Positions 17,017 through 25,263 of a DNA stretch of 64,000 bases are shown here, piece by piece (positions within the stretch are counted from its first letter, which is position 1; the number at the start of each line of letters is the position of its first letter). This stretch comes from Thermococcus stetteri. Lineage in GTDB: Archaea; Methanobacteriota_B; Thermococci; Thermococcales; Thermococcaceae. The notes beneath the pieces are model-generated. The model was not told where the DNA came from and did no database searches. It saw only the letters and a program-made list of their open reading frames with translations. The position numbers and the translations under genes are program-made. Location of the stretch: the NCBI RefSeq assembly GCF_017873335.1, contig NZ_JAGGKB010000006.1:41085-105084 (forward strand), read 5' to 3'.

Positions 17017-18268
17017 AGATTATCCTTCTCCAAACTTCCCTGATCTTGTCCACGTACTTTTTGGGTGATGCTATCATGACTGCCCATCTGGGGGTCTGCC
17101 TCCTCTTGAGTGCGTTCGCTAAGGGAGTTACCTTTGTTAAGGGCTGGATCTCGCCGTTTTCAAGGAGGACGTTTATCCCAGTCTCCTTCAGCCTCGGTTC
17201 GCTCAGCATGAGGTCGGCAATGCTGAACTCGAGAATAACTTCACCCTCGCTCGCTCCAACGGCATCAGCCAGGTTCCTCTCTATTTCCTGCCGCTTCTTG
17301 ACGTTTCTGTAGGCGTTGAGGAGCTCCCTCTTTTCGTCGGCGGTGAGTTCTTCGGCGGTTATCAGAACCGCAGCCTTGTAGAGCTTCCTGTGGAGCACTC
17401 TCTTCGTAAGCTCCGAGGGAAGGCCCTCAAGATCTTCAAGCTCCACCAGCACCCTGCAGTCGGTCATCCTCCAGAAGTCCCACAGATGGCCCTCGTCAAG
17501 GGCGAACTCGAGAGCCCTCGTCAGCATTCCCTCGGCGATCTTAACAGTGTGGTGGAAGTAAACCCTGGAGTACATGAGCGCCCTGGCAACCATCATTCCT
17601 TCAACGGCCTCGATGCCCTTCTCATCAAAAACGAGCTGGTCGTCGTGAATTTTCATTACCTTAAGGAGCCTCTCCAGGTCTATTATCCCGTGGGCAACTC
17701 CAGTGTAGTAGGCATCTCTCACCAGATAGTCGAGCTGGTCAACATCGACTCCACCGTGAAGCATCTGGCCGAGGTAAGGTTTCTTGGAGCGTCCGAGGAG
17801 CAGGTCGGCAACGGCCTTGGGGTCTATGTCGTATTTCTCAAGTATTTCGGGTATTCTCCCTCCGTCCTCATCACCGGTTATGTTGATGTTGCCGAGAATT
17901 ATGTCTTGGCCGAGGCGCATGTGGTCGTGCTCCTTCACGTAGTGCTTGTAGATGCCCTCAAAGGTGTGGCTGAGCGGCCCGTGGCCGATGTCGTGGAGGA
18001 GCGCACCCACCTGAAGTATCTCAGACTCCTCCTTTGGGAGGTCAACTTCCTCTGAGAGGCGTTTGGCCAGATGCCAGGCGCCGAGAGAGTGCTCAAAGCG
18101 TGAGTGATTAGCACCAGGGTAGACGAGGTACGAAAGTCCGAGTTGCTTTATCTGTCTTAACCTCTGGAATTCGGGTGTTTTTATTAAGTCAAGAACGACC
18201 CCTGAGACCTTCATGCTTCCATGGACACCATCATGTATGATTTTATATCCTCCAACTTTGTCATCCAT
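17009..18268 (-). CDS. HD-superfamily phosphohydrolase, dGTPase/SAMHD1-like
   Basis: About 419 residues. Metal ligands are seen in RFEHSLGAWHLAK, ALLHDIGHGPLSH (the HD motif) and the later VDQLDYLVRDAYYTG. This is the layout of SAMHD1/dGTPase-type HD proteins, which hydrolyse dNTPs or nucleotide second messengers. ATG 18268 follows GGTGG at the right distance. The gene stands upstream of the guide RNA locus and is transcribed away from it. Cytoplasmic, with no transmembrane segments. Confidence 0.88.
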   Translation of the reverse strand: MDDKVGGYKIIHDGVHGSMKVSGVVLDLIKTPEFQRLRQIKQLGLSYLVYPGANHSRFEHSLGAWHLAKRLSEEVDLPKEESEILQVGALLHDIGHGPLSHTFEGIYKHYVKEHDHMRLGQDIILGNINITGDEDGGRIPEILEKYDIDPKAVADLLLGRSKKPYLGQMLHGGVDVDQLDYLVRDAYYTGVAHGIIDLERLLKVMKIHDDQLVFDEKGIEAVEGMMVARALMYSRVYFHHTVKIAEGMLTRALEFALDEGHLWDFWRMTDCRVLVELEDLEGLPSELTKRVLHRKLYKAAVLITAEELTADEKRELLNAYRNVKKRQEIERNLADAVGASEGEVILEFSIADLMLSEPRLKETGINVLLENGEIQPLTKVTPLANALKRRQTPRWAVMIASPKKYVDKIREVWRRIIFS

Positions 18269-18364
18269 TCCAACCACCGGCTGAAGATTTGAGGGCCTCC
18301 TTAAATAATTTTTCGGCGATATGACAAAGAATGCTCGATTTGAGGGGAGCGATTACAGACCATC

Positions 18365-18374
18365 AATTTATAAA
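18365..18374 (+). promoter_or_regulatory. TATA element of the guide RNA gene
   Basis: AATTTATAAACC stands about 25 bases before the first paired base of the RNA, the distance expected for an archaeal promoter that makes the RNA 5' end directly. Confidence 0.65.
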
Positions 18375-18393
18375 CCGGACAGCGAACAATACA

Positions 18394-18608
18394 TTGCCCC
18401 TGCGCGAGGACCCCGGGGAGAATGAACCGGGGGGCGATGCGGGGGCAACAGCCCGGCCTCAGCGAGGTCCCCGCGGGAGGGCCTTCCGCGTCCCGGAGCA
18501 CGATGACCGCGGGAAACCCAGGCCGGGCACAGCTCTGGCCCGCCAGGGTTAGCCCGCCCAAGGGTGGCGTACGCCTTCAATGAGGGCGGGAGTTACCGGC
18601 GGGCCATA
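18394..18608 (+). ncRNA. H/ACA guide sRNA with three tandem hairpins
   Basis: Three H/ACA units in a row. Unit 1: lower stem 18395-18403/18439-18447, box ACA 18448-18450, upper stem CCCCGG 18411-18416/18427-18432 closed by GGAGAATGAA, a K-loop-like motif. Unit 2: lower stem GCCCGGCCT 18451-18459 with AGGCCGGGC 18520-18528, ACA 18529-18531, upper stem 18468-18476/18507-18514 with GATGA beside it (K-turn). Unit 3: lower stem 18537-18544/18598-18605, box ATA 18606-18608, upper stem CCCGCCC 18553-18559/GGGCGGG 18584-18590 with AATGA. In all units the upper stem lies 14-15 nt from the ACA/ATA box, as required for pseudouridine guiding with Cbf5, Nop10, Gar1 and L7Ae. Targets, probably rRNA, were not derived. 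Confidence 0.85.
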
Positions 18609-18742
18609 TTCACGATGATTAAAAGTTCTGCCTTAGACCCTAACCTTGGGAACCTAATCCCTCCAAATTTTAAAGACTATAGACGATAGTACGCAAATTA
18701 TGAAGAGAAAAAATTATTAACACGAAGGGCCAAGTACAAAAC

Positions 18743-18970
18743 ATGAATCAGGAAGAAGAGCAGGAGGAGAGCGCAAACAAGGTACTGGCTGAGATACCGT
18801 GGCTTGCCGGGGACTACCAGGGTTATCTAAGAAGGATACTTGAGGAAAAGGGACGGGAACGAAAGGAGGTTCTTAAGTACCTGCGGGAATTAAACACCGG
18901 CGTACGGAGGCTTTTACCTAAGGAACTCGCTGATGTCGTCCCCTTTGGTGACCTTCTGGATGAGGAATAA
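18743..18970 (+). CDS. Small acidic protein of unknown function
   Basis: 75 residues (MNQEEEQEESANKVLAEIPW...), charged, helical, with no cysteines and no membrane helix. An AT-rich TATA-like element (AAAAAATTATTAAC, ~18709-18722) lies ~25 bases before the ATG and no ribosome site is present, so a leaderless transcript is likely. It is convergent with moeA, five bases apart. No family is recognised. Coding potential looks real from codon usage. Confidence 0.6.
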   Translation: MNQEEEQEESANKVLAEIPWLAGDYQGYLRRILEEKGRERKEVLKYLRELNTGVRRLLPKELADVVPFGDLLDEE

Positions 18971-18975
18971 AAAGC

Positions 18976-20166
18976 TCAGTACAGCACCACTTCTACCTCT
19001 TCCCCCTCGAGGTAACCCTCACTGTCCTCTGGAACTGTTATGTACCCGTTGCTCTCCACAAGCGAGCTTATTATGCCGCTGCCCTTCTTCTTTATCGGCC
19101 TTGCCGTACCGTTTTCGTACCAGACCTTAACGAACTCATAGCGCCCGAGCTGGCTCGGAACCCTCTCCGTGAGCTTTGCCCTAACCCTAGTTTCATAGTT
19201 CCTAGCACCCACAAGCTTCGCAAGGGCGTGCTTAACGTAGAGATGGAACTGGGTGAAGACCGCCACTGGGTAACCGCTCATTACGAAGACCCTCTCCCCG
19301 TACCCAATGGGCCTTCCCGGCTTTATCGTCGTTCCGTGGAAGAGCAACTTAACGAAGCGGTGAGCAAAGTCCATGTCGCCGAAAGCGGAACCTCCAGTTA
19401 CCAAGACAAGGTCGTTCTCGGAGCGGGCTTTCCTTATTGCCTCGCCAATTTTATTTTCATCATCTGGGAGGACTCCATAGAACCTCGGTTCTCCAAAGTA
19501 CTGCCTGACAAGACCCTTCAGCATAACGGAGTTGCTCTCAAGTATCTTTCCGTGCCTAAGCTCTTCCTCATTGAACTCCTCGATAAGCTCACTGCCCGTG
19601 ACGATTATGCCGACCCTGGGCTTTCTCTTCACATTGACGGTCTTGAACCCAATGCTTTTAAGTATCGCAAGATCCTGCGGCCTAAGAATCTGCCCCTTCC
19701 TGAGAACCACCTGGCCCTTCCTGACGTCTTCCCCTTTCATTGCGACGTTCTGGCCCGGAGCAACCGGGCGGAGAACCCGTATTACATCTCCCTCTCGCTC
19801 GGCCATCTCCTGCATCAGGATGGCGTTTGCTCCCTCGGGAATCTTGGCCCCGGTTAGGAGCTTAACTGCCGTTCCAGGCTCCACTATCTTTTTGCTCTCC
19901 CCACCCGCGGGAACTTCGTCTATCACTTTAAGTTCCACCGGGTTGTACTCCCTCGCCTGAAACGTGTCCTCGGCGCGGAGTGCATAGCCATCTACAGCAG
20001 ACCTGTCAAAGGGTGGACTGTCTATGGGTGACACGATATCCTCTGCCAGAACCCTCCCAAGTGCCTCATCGAGAGGAACTTCCTCAACTTCTGAAATCTC
20101 GCTCAGATCGTTCAGGAGAATGGCCAGAGCCTCCTTATACGGTGTGAGCCTCTTGAACTCCTTCAT
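18976..20166 (-). CDS. moeA: Molybdopterin molybdenumtransferase MoeA
   Basis: 396 residues with the MoeA domain order: ALGRVLAEDIVSPIDSPPFDRSAVDGYAL, the MoaB/Mog-like central domain with TGSELI and VTGGSAFGDMDF, and a small C-terminal beta domain ending in EGEEVEVVLY. MoeA inserts molybdate or tungstate into adenylylated molybdopterin; Thermococcales mainly need the tungsten cofactor for aldehyde ferredoxin oxidoreductases. ATG 20166 lies just two bases from the moaB stop, so the pair is an operon. Confidence 0.93.
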   Translation of the reverse strand: MKEFKRLTPYKEALAILLNDLSEISEVEEVPLDEALGRVLAEDIVSPIDSPPFDRSAVDGYALRAEDTFQAREYNPVELKVIDEVPAGGESKKIVEPGTAVKLLTGAKIPEGANAILMQEMAEREGDVIRVLRPVAPGQNVAMKGEDVRKGQVVLRKGQILRPQDLAILKSIGFKTVNVKRKPRVGIIVTGSELIEEFNEEELRHGKILESNSVMLKGLVRQYFGEPRFYGVLPDDENKIGEAIRKARSENDLVLVTGGSAFGDMDFAHRFVKLLFHGTTIKPGRPIGYGERVFVMSGYPVAVFTQFHLYVKHALAKLVGARNYETRVRAKLTERVPSQLGRYEFVKVWYENGTARPIKKKGSGIISSLVESNGYITVPEDSEGYLEGEEVEVVLY

Positions 20167-20167
20167 G

Positions 20168-20680
20168 TTACTCCCTCCCGTGCTTGAGCACGTGGCCAGC
20201 TTCCGCCAGTATGAGCTTTATCCCGGTCTTGGCCGCACCAAGGCTCCCCGGAAGGCAGAAAACGGCCATTGCCCTGCCGGAGCTCCTGATTATCCCGCCA
20301 GTTGCCCTAGTCATGATCGCCGACGTACCGATCTCCTCGTAGCTGACGAGCCTGAATATATCTCCAAAGGAAAGCTCCTTGTCAAAGAGCGGTCTGAGGC
20401 TCTCTATGGTAACGTCCCTGCTGGCTATCCCTGTCCCTCCGGAGGTCACAACTACATCCGCACCTGCGCGGAAAGCGTCAACAACCGCCCCTACGATTTC
20501 CATTTTCTCATCGGGCACAATCTTATAGAGAACCTTTTCATGACCGGCCTTTTCAAGCTCTTCGACCAGAAACTTTCCGCTCTTGTCCTCCTTTTCTCCC
20601 CTGCTTGCGGTGTCGCTAACCGTTATAACGGCGAACTTAAAATTCCGAGGGGCCTTCTCCTTGTGATCCTTAACGCCCAT
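20168..20680 (-). CDS. moaB: Molybdopterin adenylyltransferase-type protein MoaB
   Basis: 170 residues with TVSDTASRGEKEDKSG at the start, VVTSGGTGIASRDVT (molybdopterin-binding GTG loop) in the middle and a PGSLGAAKTGIKLIL close. This is the MoaB/MogA fold that adenylylates molybdopterin before MoeA acts. In archaea MoaB serves the W/Mo cofactor pathway. First gene of the moaB-moeA operon, with GGTGGTACC in front of the ATG. Confidence 0.93.
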   Translation of the reverse strand: MGVKDHKEKAPRNFKFAVITVSDTASRGEKEDKSGKFLVEELEKAGHEKVLYKIVPDEKMEIVGAVVDAFRAGADVVVTSGGTGIASRDVTIESLRPLFDKELSFGDIFRLVSYEEIGTSAIMTRATGGIIRSSGRAMAVFCLPGSLGAAKTGIKLILAEAGHVLKHGRE

Positions 20681-20821
20681 GGTACCACCCAGTTAAACTA
20701 CACCCTGCTCTTAATAACCTTTCAGAAAACAGTTTAGCTTAACAGAACATTCCAATGCTCTACCTACGGCTAGCTGGCTTCGTTTCTGGAGTATCCTGAA
20801 AAGCTCGTCCACGCTGGCCTG

Positions 20822-21661
20822 ATGAAAATAGATCATGCAAACCATGCGCTTAACGTTCTAGGATTTCTTAATCCCGAAAAACACCCGTTGGATGTGATCG
20901 GCGAGCACATAATTGAGCTCAAGAAAATGCATCCTGAAGTAGTGAAACCAGAAAAAGTATATGGACAAGAATGGTACGACTTCCTCAAGAAGAAAGGGAT
21001 TGATCCGAAGACTCTGGAGCCGATTGGGGAGAAGCCACCAGCACCGAAGTTCAAACAAATTCAAAAACAGGAAGAGGAGAAACTCAGGGCGAAGGGGGTG
21101 CCAGAAGAGCAGGTGAAAGTTGTTGCTCCGCGGCCGGCGACGGCGGTGTGGCTCGACAGGTGGTTCGAGAACGCTACAAAGTCATACATGTACAAGAGGC
21201 TGGGCGGCGTGCCCATGGTGGAGATGAAGAACCTCAGGAATATGATAATGGCGAAGAAGCACCTGGCAGAGGTCGCTTCAAAGGTAATAGCGGAGCAGTG
21301 GACCAAGGGTAACCACGTTCAGATAACGGAGAAGCACGTGGATCCAAAGATGCTGCCACTGGTGAGGGAGCACGCGGCCGGGATGTTCGAAGATCTTGAA
21401 AACATCAGGAAGGCTGTGAAGGAAGGGAAGATGAGCGTTGAGGAAGCAATAAACATGATGAATGTGGAGAGGAATGTATTGGACGTGGCGCACGAGCACG
21501 TGGAAAAGATAATGAGCAGTCCAGAGCATCTGGCAAAGAACCCAAGGCCGCTGGGGCCAGAAGACGAGTATGTGGTCAGGTTATCAAGTGTAATGAAGGC
21601 ACACAGAGAGCTTAAGCCGCACCTGGAGAAGGCCAGGCCGATACTACTGAAGAAGAAGTAA
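20822..21661 (+). CDS. Hypothetical charged helical protein, possibly element-derived
   Basis: 279 residues, rich in Lys, Glu, Met and His, with long helices (MKNLRNMIMAKKHLAEVASK; MSVEEAINMMNVERNVLDVA) and no membrane segment. The same frame stays open upstream of the ATG to a TAG at 20771 (LASFLEYPEKLVHAGL), and no ribosome site precedes 20822, so the N-terminus may be truncated or a non-ATG start used. Composition differs from neighbouring housekeeping genes. I do not recognise the family. A provirus or integrated plasmid origin is possible but unproven. Confidence 0.55.
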   Translation: MKIDHANHALNVLGFLNPEKHPLDVIGEHIIELKKMHPEVVKPEKVYGQEWYDFLKKKGIDPKTLEPIGEKPPAPKFKQIQKQEEEKLRAKGVPEEQVKVVAPRPATAVWLDRWFENATKSYMYKRLGGVPMVEMKNLRNMIMAKKHLAEVASKVIAEQWTKGNHVQITEKHVDPKMLPLVREHAAGMFEDLENIRKAVKEGKMSVEEAINMMNVERNVLDVAHEHVEKIMSSPEHLAKNPRPLGPEDEYVVRLSSVMKAHRELKPHLEKARPILLKKK

Positions 21662-21791
21662 GGGTTCAACCCTCGAGGACATCGCTGCAGCCAGCGACGA
21701 GAACAACCTCCACAACATTCATATTTTCATTTATTGTTGAGGAAGTATAAAAAGGTGAAGGGTTAAGAGGATGGAAGGACTAATTATTATC

Positions 21792-22037
21792 ATGGGAGAT
21801 GTGGAGATTGTGGTGAAGGTGCCGGAAAGGGTGCCGAAGGAGATAGTAAAAAGAGCTGTTGACGAAAAGATAATGAAAATAAAGTTAGCCGAAAAGTATT
21901 TCGGAGCATTGAAGGAATATCCTCTGAGCAAATATTTGGAAAAGGTGGATGAAGAGTGGGGACTGGCGTCTTTTAAGCTGACCCAACTCGGTCCGCTGGG
22001 AGAATGCCTGGTGATGGGAAAAGCTGAGAAAAAGTAA
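21792..22037 (+). CDS. Orphan antitoxin-like protein
   Basis: 81 residues from ATG 21792 (MGDVEIVVKVPERVPKEIVK); an in-frame ATG at 21771 lies too close to the TATA-like GTATAAAAAG at ~21746-21755. The N-terminus matches the small VapB-type antitoxins of Thermococcales that begin IV-x-VPE-x-VP-x-E-I-V and carry long Lys/Glu helices. After YLEKVDEEW, where such proteins normally end, an unusual tail LASFKLTQLGPLGECLVMG follows and no PIN toxin gene is present. It may be the remnant of a TA pair. Confidence 0.55.
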   Translation: MGDVEIVVKVPERVPKEIVKRAVDEKIMKIKLAEKYFGALKEYPLSKYLEKVDEEWGLASFKLTQLGPLGECLVMGKAEKK

Positions 22038-22049
22038 AAGGGGATAACC

Positions 22050-23372
22050 TCACTTCGTTGCCCTCGTTATCCCGACGTCCTTAACGAGAACATAGGGAGT
22101 TGAGACCGGCGTGTTTACCTCCCACCAGTGGATGTGGTGGAGCTCCTTTCCGAGGGCGATGACGTTCTCAAGAATCCTCTGAAGGTTGTCGCTCACGCGG
22201 ATGTTCCTTATCGGCTTCAGCTCGCCGTTCTCGACGAGGAATATTCCATCGCGCGGTATCGTGGAGAAGTCACCGGCGACGTAATTCTGGAATCTCGTGT
22301 ACCAGACGTTGGTGATGTAGATTCCCCTCTTAACCTCGCTGAAGAGCTCCTCCCTCGAGTAGTCGCCCGGCTCAAGGACGATGTTCCAGGCGTGCGGCAT
22401 CACCAGACCGGCGTTGGCCGTCGTTTCGGTTTTATACTTCCTGGCGAGGCTCGTGTTGAGGAGGAACGCCTTGAAGGTTCCGTTCTCGATTATGATCGTT
22501 TCCCTTGTCGGAACGCCCTCGTCGTCGAACTTCCTCGTTCCGTAGCCGTTGGGCAGATTCCCGATGTCCTTAATGGTCACTCCGTCAGCGGCAACCTTCT
22601 GCCCGAGCTTGTTGACGAGGAATGAGAAGCCGGCCTCGGCGGCATATGCAGATGTCATGAAGCTCATGTAGCTGAGCAGGTTGGCGAACGCCAACGGGTC
22701 GAAGATGACGTCGAACTTTCCTTCCGGCCCCTGCTCCGGGTTTCTAGCTAATCTTGCTATCTCCCCGGCCTTCCTTCCTGCTGATTCTGGGTCGAACTTC
22801 TTGAGAACCCTGACGGAGTTCGTCCCGTGGCCGCTCTCAAGGTCGCCTATGAAGGCCCTGACGCTTATCTCTATCCCCGTCCCCTCGTCGAAAGCTTCCA
22901 CCTCGTTGCTCGTGGTCAGGTAGAGCTTGTTGTGGTCGGTGTAGAGCACTCCGGCCACTCTCTTGGCCCCCTCCTCAAGGGCCGCGTTTATGGCAGTTTC
23001 AACGTACTCGTTCGGCTCGTCGAGCTCGACTATGGCCTTGTCGAAGGTCTCAGGGATGTCCCTGTACTCGAACGGCCCCTCAGCTATGCCGTAGTAGTCC
23101 TCCTTTGGTGCCATGCCCCTCATGTTCGAGAGAAGTGTTTCCAGGGTTCTCTCTATGTTCTCCTCGCTCAGGTCGGTTATGGTGGTGCTCGCTACCCTCT
23201 TCTCCTTCTCCACGAAGAGCTCCACCTTCCTCTCGTGCCAGTTTTTGGCCACGGTTATCCCGTTGTTGGCGAAGCGAACCTGTCTCCTGTTGGTCTCGTA
23301 GCTCAGAACAACCACATCGCCGAAGCCCAGCTCTTTGGCCTTTTTAAGGATGAACTCATTAACGTCGAACAT
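22050..23372 (-). CDS. TldE/PmbA-family protein, partner of TldD
   Basis: About 440 residues. PmbA/TldE type: N-terminal FGDVVVLSYETNRRQVRFAN, C-terminal VAGDFSTIPRDGIFLVENGE and PIRNIRVSDNLQRILENV. It lacks the HExxxH zinc motif of its neighbour. TldD and TldE form a heterodimeric zinc metalloprotease that degrades or trims peptides (microcin B17, CcdA). ATG 23372 has GGTGGTGAAG upstream, and the gene directly follows tldD. Confidence 0.88.
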   Translation of the reverse strand: MFDVNEFILKKAKELGFGDVVVLSYETNRRQVRFANNGITVAKNWHERKVELFVEKEKRVASTTITDLSEENIERTLETLLSNMRGMAPKEDYYGIAEGPFEYRDIPETFDKAIVELDEPNEYVETAINAALEEGAKRVAGVLYTDHNKLYLTTSNEVEAFDEGTGIEISVRAFIGDLESGHGTNSVRVLKKFDPESAGRKAGEIARLARNPEQGPEGKFDVIFDPLAFANLLSYMSFMTSAYAAEAGFSFLVNKLGQKVAADGVTIKDIGNLPNGYGTRKFDDEGVPTRETIIIENGTFKAFLLNTSLARKYKTETTANAGLVMPHAWNIVLEPGDYSREELFSEVKRGIYITNVWYTRFQNYVAGDFSTIPRDGIFLVENGELKPIRNIRVSDNLQRILENVIALGKELHHIHWWEVNTPVSTPYVLVKDVGITRATK

Positions 23373-23382
23373 CTTCACCACC

Positions 23383-24804
23383 TCACGGCCTCCTCAGAGG
23401 AATATCGCGCAGTCTCGCATGGGCCCCTCCCATCCAGACGGGAACTCCCTGTCCGGGCTCGCCCTTGCCGCAGGTTCCCGGGAACATCTCGACATCCTTT
23501 CCAACGGCATCGACGCTGCTCCACAGGGCCCTGGTGGTTATCTCAAGGATCGGCCTCTTCACCGGGTGCTTCAGCTCGCCGTTCTCGATTAGGTAAGCTT
23601 CCCTGCCGATGTACCTCTGCTGGTACCTCCTATCGTCGATGTTCCACTCGTTGAAGGACACCATGTAAACGCCGAGCTTGACGTCTTCAATCAGCTCCTC
23701 GAACGAATAATCCCCTGGCGCGAGGTAGGTGTTGGCCATCCTGACTATCGGCTCCCTGTTGTAGTTGATGGCCCTCGCCGAGGCGTTCGACCTCTGTCCG
23801 AGCTTGTAGGCGTACTCTCTGTTCGTGAGGAACTCGGTGATGATTCCGTTCCTTATGAGGTACCTTGGGCGGGCTTTAACGCCCTCGTCGTCGTAGAGGT
23901 AGAACCCCCAGCTGTTCGGAATGGTTGGGTCTTCGATGACGGTAACGACGTCACTTCCAATCCTCTCGCCGAGCATGTCCGGCTTCACAAAGCTCTCTCC
24001 GGCTTGGGCCGCTTCCCTTCCGAAAATCCTGTCGGCTTCATACGGATGCCCAACGCTCTCGTGGACTGCTATGCCAGCCACCTCGGGGCTTATCACGAGG
24101 TCAACCTTTCCCTCGGGCGGTTTCTGGCCCTCGTAGATGAGCCTCTTGAGAGCCTGAACGTCCTTAACCGCCCACTTCCAGGGCTCGTCCTTTTCGAGGA
24201 GCTCAAGGCCGCCCGAGAAGGCCCTCTGGACGAAGGGCGCCTGCTCCATCTGGCCGTTCTCAAAGACGACGAGGTTGTATGTGAGGGAAACCCTTGGGAT
24301 GTAGCTCTCAACGAAGGCACCATCGCTGTGGGCAAGTATCTTGTGCCACATCCAGTCGGAGTACATGAGGTAGCGCATCGGCACGTTCACGCCCGTTGCC
24401 TTTACCTCCTCCTCGACCTTCTTGAGGAGTTCAAGCTTCTCCTCAGGAGAAACGTCACGGAAGTCCTTCCTCATCCTGACCTCGTAGTAGACTTCGTGGA
24501 AGTCCTCTTCACTGAATCGTATCGGCTCGTTTCTAACCTTTGAGGCGGCCTTAGCCAGCTTTACAGCTTTCTTAACTGCTTCTGCAACGCTCTCCTTCGT
24601 GAGGACATTGGTTGATGCAAAGCCCATGCCGCCGTTCACTAAAACTCTAATTCCAATGCCCCTGTCCGCCAGAACCTCCAGCCCTTCGGGGTTCCCGTTC
24701 TTCATTGCTAAAGAAGTGCCGCTCTTCTCCTCAAAACGCGCTTCGGCGTAGTCAGCCCCCAGTTCGAGGGCCTTCTCAACCGCGAACTCTACGAGTTCAT
24801 GCAT
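23383..24804 (-). CDS. tldD: TldD-family zinc metalloprotease subunit
   Basis: 473 residues. The zinc motif HESVGH appears in EVAGIAVHESVGHPYEADRI. The glycine-rich C-terminal parts GTCGKGEPGQGVPVWMGGAH and NRGIRVLVNGGMGFASTNV are typical for TldD. It forms the active TldD-TldE heterodimer. ATG 24804 follows GAGGTGGTGTGC. It is the promoter-proximal gene of the pair, divergent from the MazG-like gene. Confidence 0.9.
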   Translation of the reverse strand: MHELVEFAVEKALELGADYAEARFEEKSGTSLAMKNGNPEGLEVLADRGIGIRVLVNGGMGFASTNVLTKESVAEAVKKAVKLAKAASKVRNEPIRFSEEDFHEVYYEVRMRKDFRDVSPEEKLELLKKVEEEVKATGVNVPMRYLMYSDWMWHKILAHSDGAFVESYIPRVSLTYNLVVFENGQMEQAPFVQRAFSGGLELLEKDEPWKWAVKDVQALKRLIYEGQKPPEGKVDLVISPEVAGIAVHESVGHPYEADRIFGREAAQAGESFVKPDMLGERIGSDVVTVIEDPTIPNSWGFYLYDDEGVKARPRYLIRNGIITEFLTNREYAYKLGQRSNASARAINYNREPIVRMANTYLAPGDYSFEELIEDVKLGVYMVSFNEWNIDDRRYQQRYIGREAYLIENGELKHPVKRPILEITTRALWSSVDAVGKDVEMFPGTCGKGEPGQGVPVWMGGAHARLRDIPLRRP

Positions 24805-24936
24805 GCACACCACCTCGGTTTACTGCATAGAATAGTGCTTTCCGGGGTATAAAAATCTTTTCGCTTCGATTTGTGTCGAAATGTTGCACCCGTTTGGTTT
24901 TTAAGGTCACTGATGAGATGCCGCCAGGTGGTGAAG

Positions 24937-25230
24937 GTGGAGATACGCGAGTTTCAGGAGATGATACGCGATATTTACTTTCACAAGGACTCGAGGAGGG
25001 GCGTCGAGAGAACTTTCCTCTGGTTCGTCGAGGAAGTCGGCGAGCTGAGCGAGGCCATAAGGAAGGGAGACCGGGAAGCAATGGAAGAGGAGTTCGCTGA
25101 TGTTCTCGCCTGGCTCGCAAGTCTCGCCAACCTGCTTGGAGTAGACCTTGAAGAGGCCGCAAAGAAGAAGTATCCCGGAGTCTGTCCCTACTGCGGCAAG
25201 AAGCCGTGCGAGTGCGAGGAGAAGTTCTGA
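24937..25230 (+). CDS. MazG-like nucleotide pyrophosphohydrolase with C-terminal zinc-type cysteines
   Basis: 97 residues from GTG 24937 (GGTGGTGAAG upstream); GTG 24931 is an alternative. The helical MazG/all-alpha NTP pyrophosphatase core shows the acidic signature EEVGELSEAIRKGD and EEEFADVLAWL, which binds Mg. The tail CPYCGKKPCECEEKF adds four cysteines, a likely zinc knuckle. It would hydrolyse (d)NTPs to monophosphates as house cleaning. It is divergent from tldD with ~130 bases between and convergent with the Mrp pair. Confidence 0.85.
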   Translation: MEIREFQEMIRDIYFHKDSRRGVERTFLWFVEEVGELSEAIRKGDREAMEEEFADVLAWLASLANLLGVDLEEAAKKKYPGVCPYCGKKPCECEEKF

Positions 25231-25263
25231 TTTTCCATGTAAAAAAGAAGGGAACAGGAGGAT

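Noticed and set aside
18301..18580. Open frames on both strands across the GC-rich block
   Set aside because: They cover the H/ACA RNA stems; their protein sequences are proline/arginine-rich and without ribosome sites.
18394..18608. RNase P RNA or SRP RNA
   Set aside because: The block is too short and lacks the P4 or S-domain consensus, whereas three H/ACA units explain every stem.
22636..22646. GCATATGC-like site inside the tldE gene
   Set aside because: It lies within coding sequence, has no TATA or second box nearby and is a common hexamer by chance.
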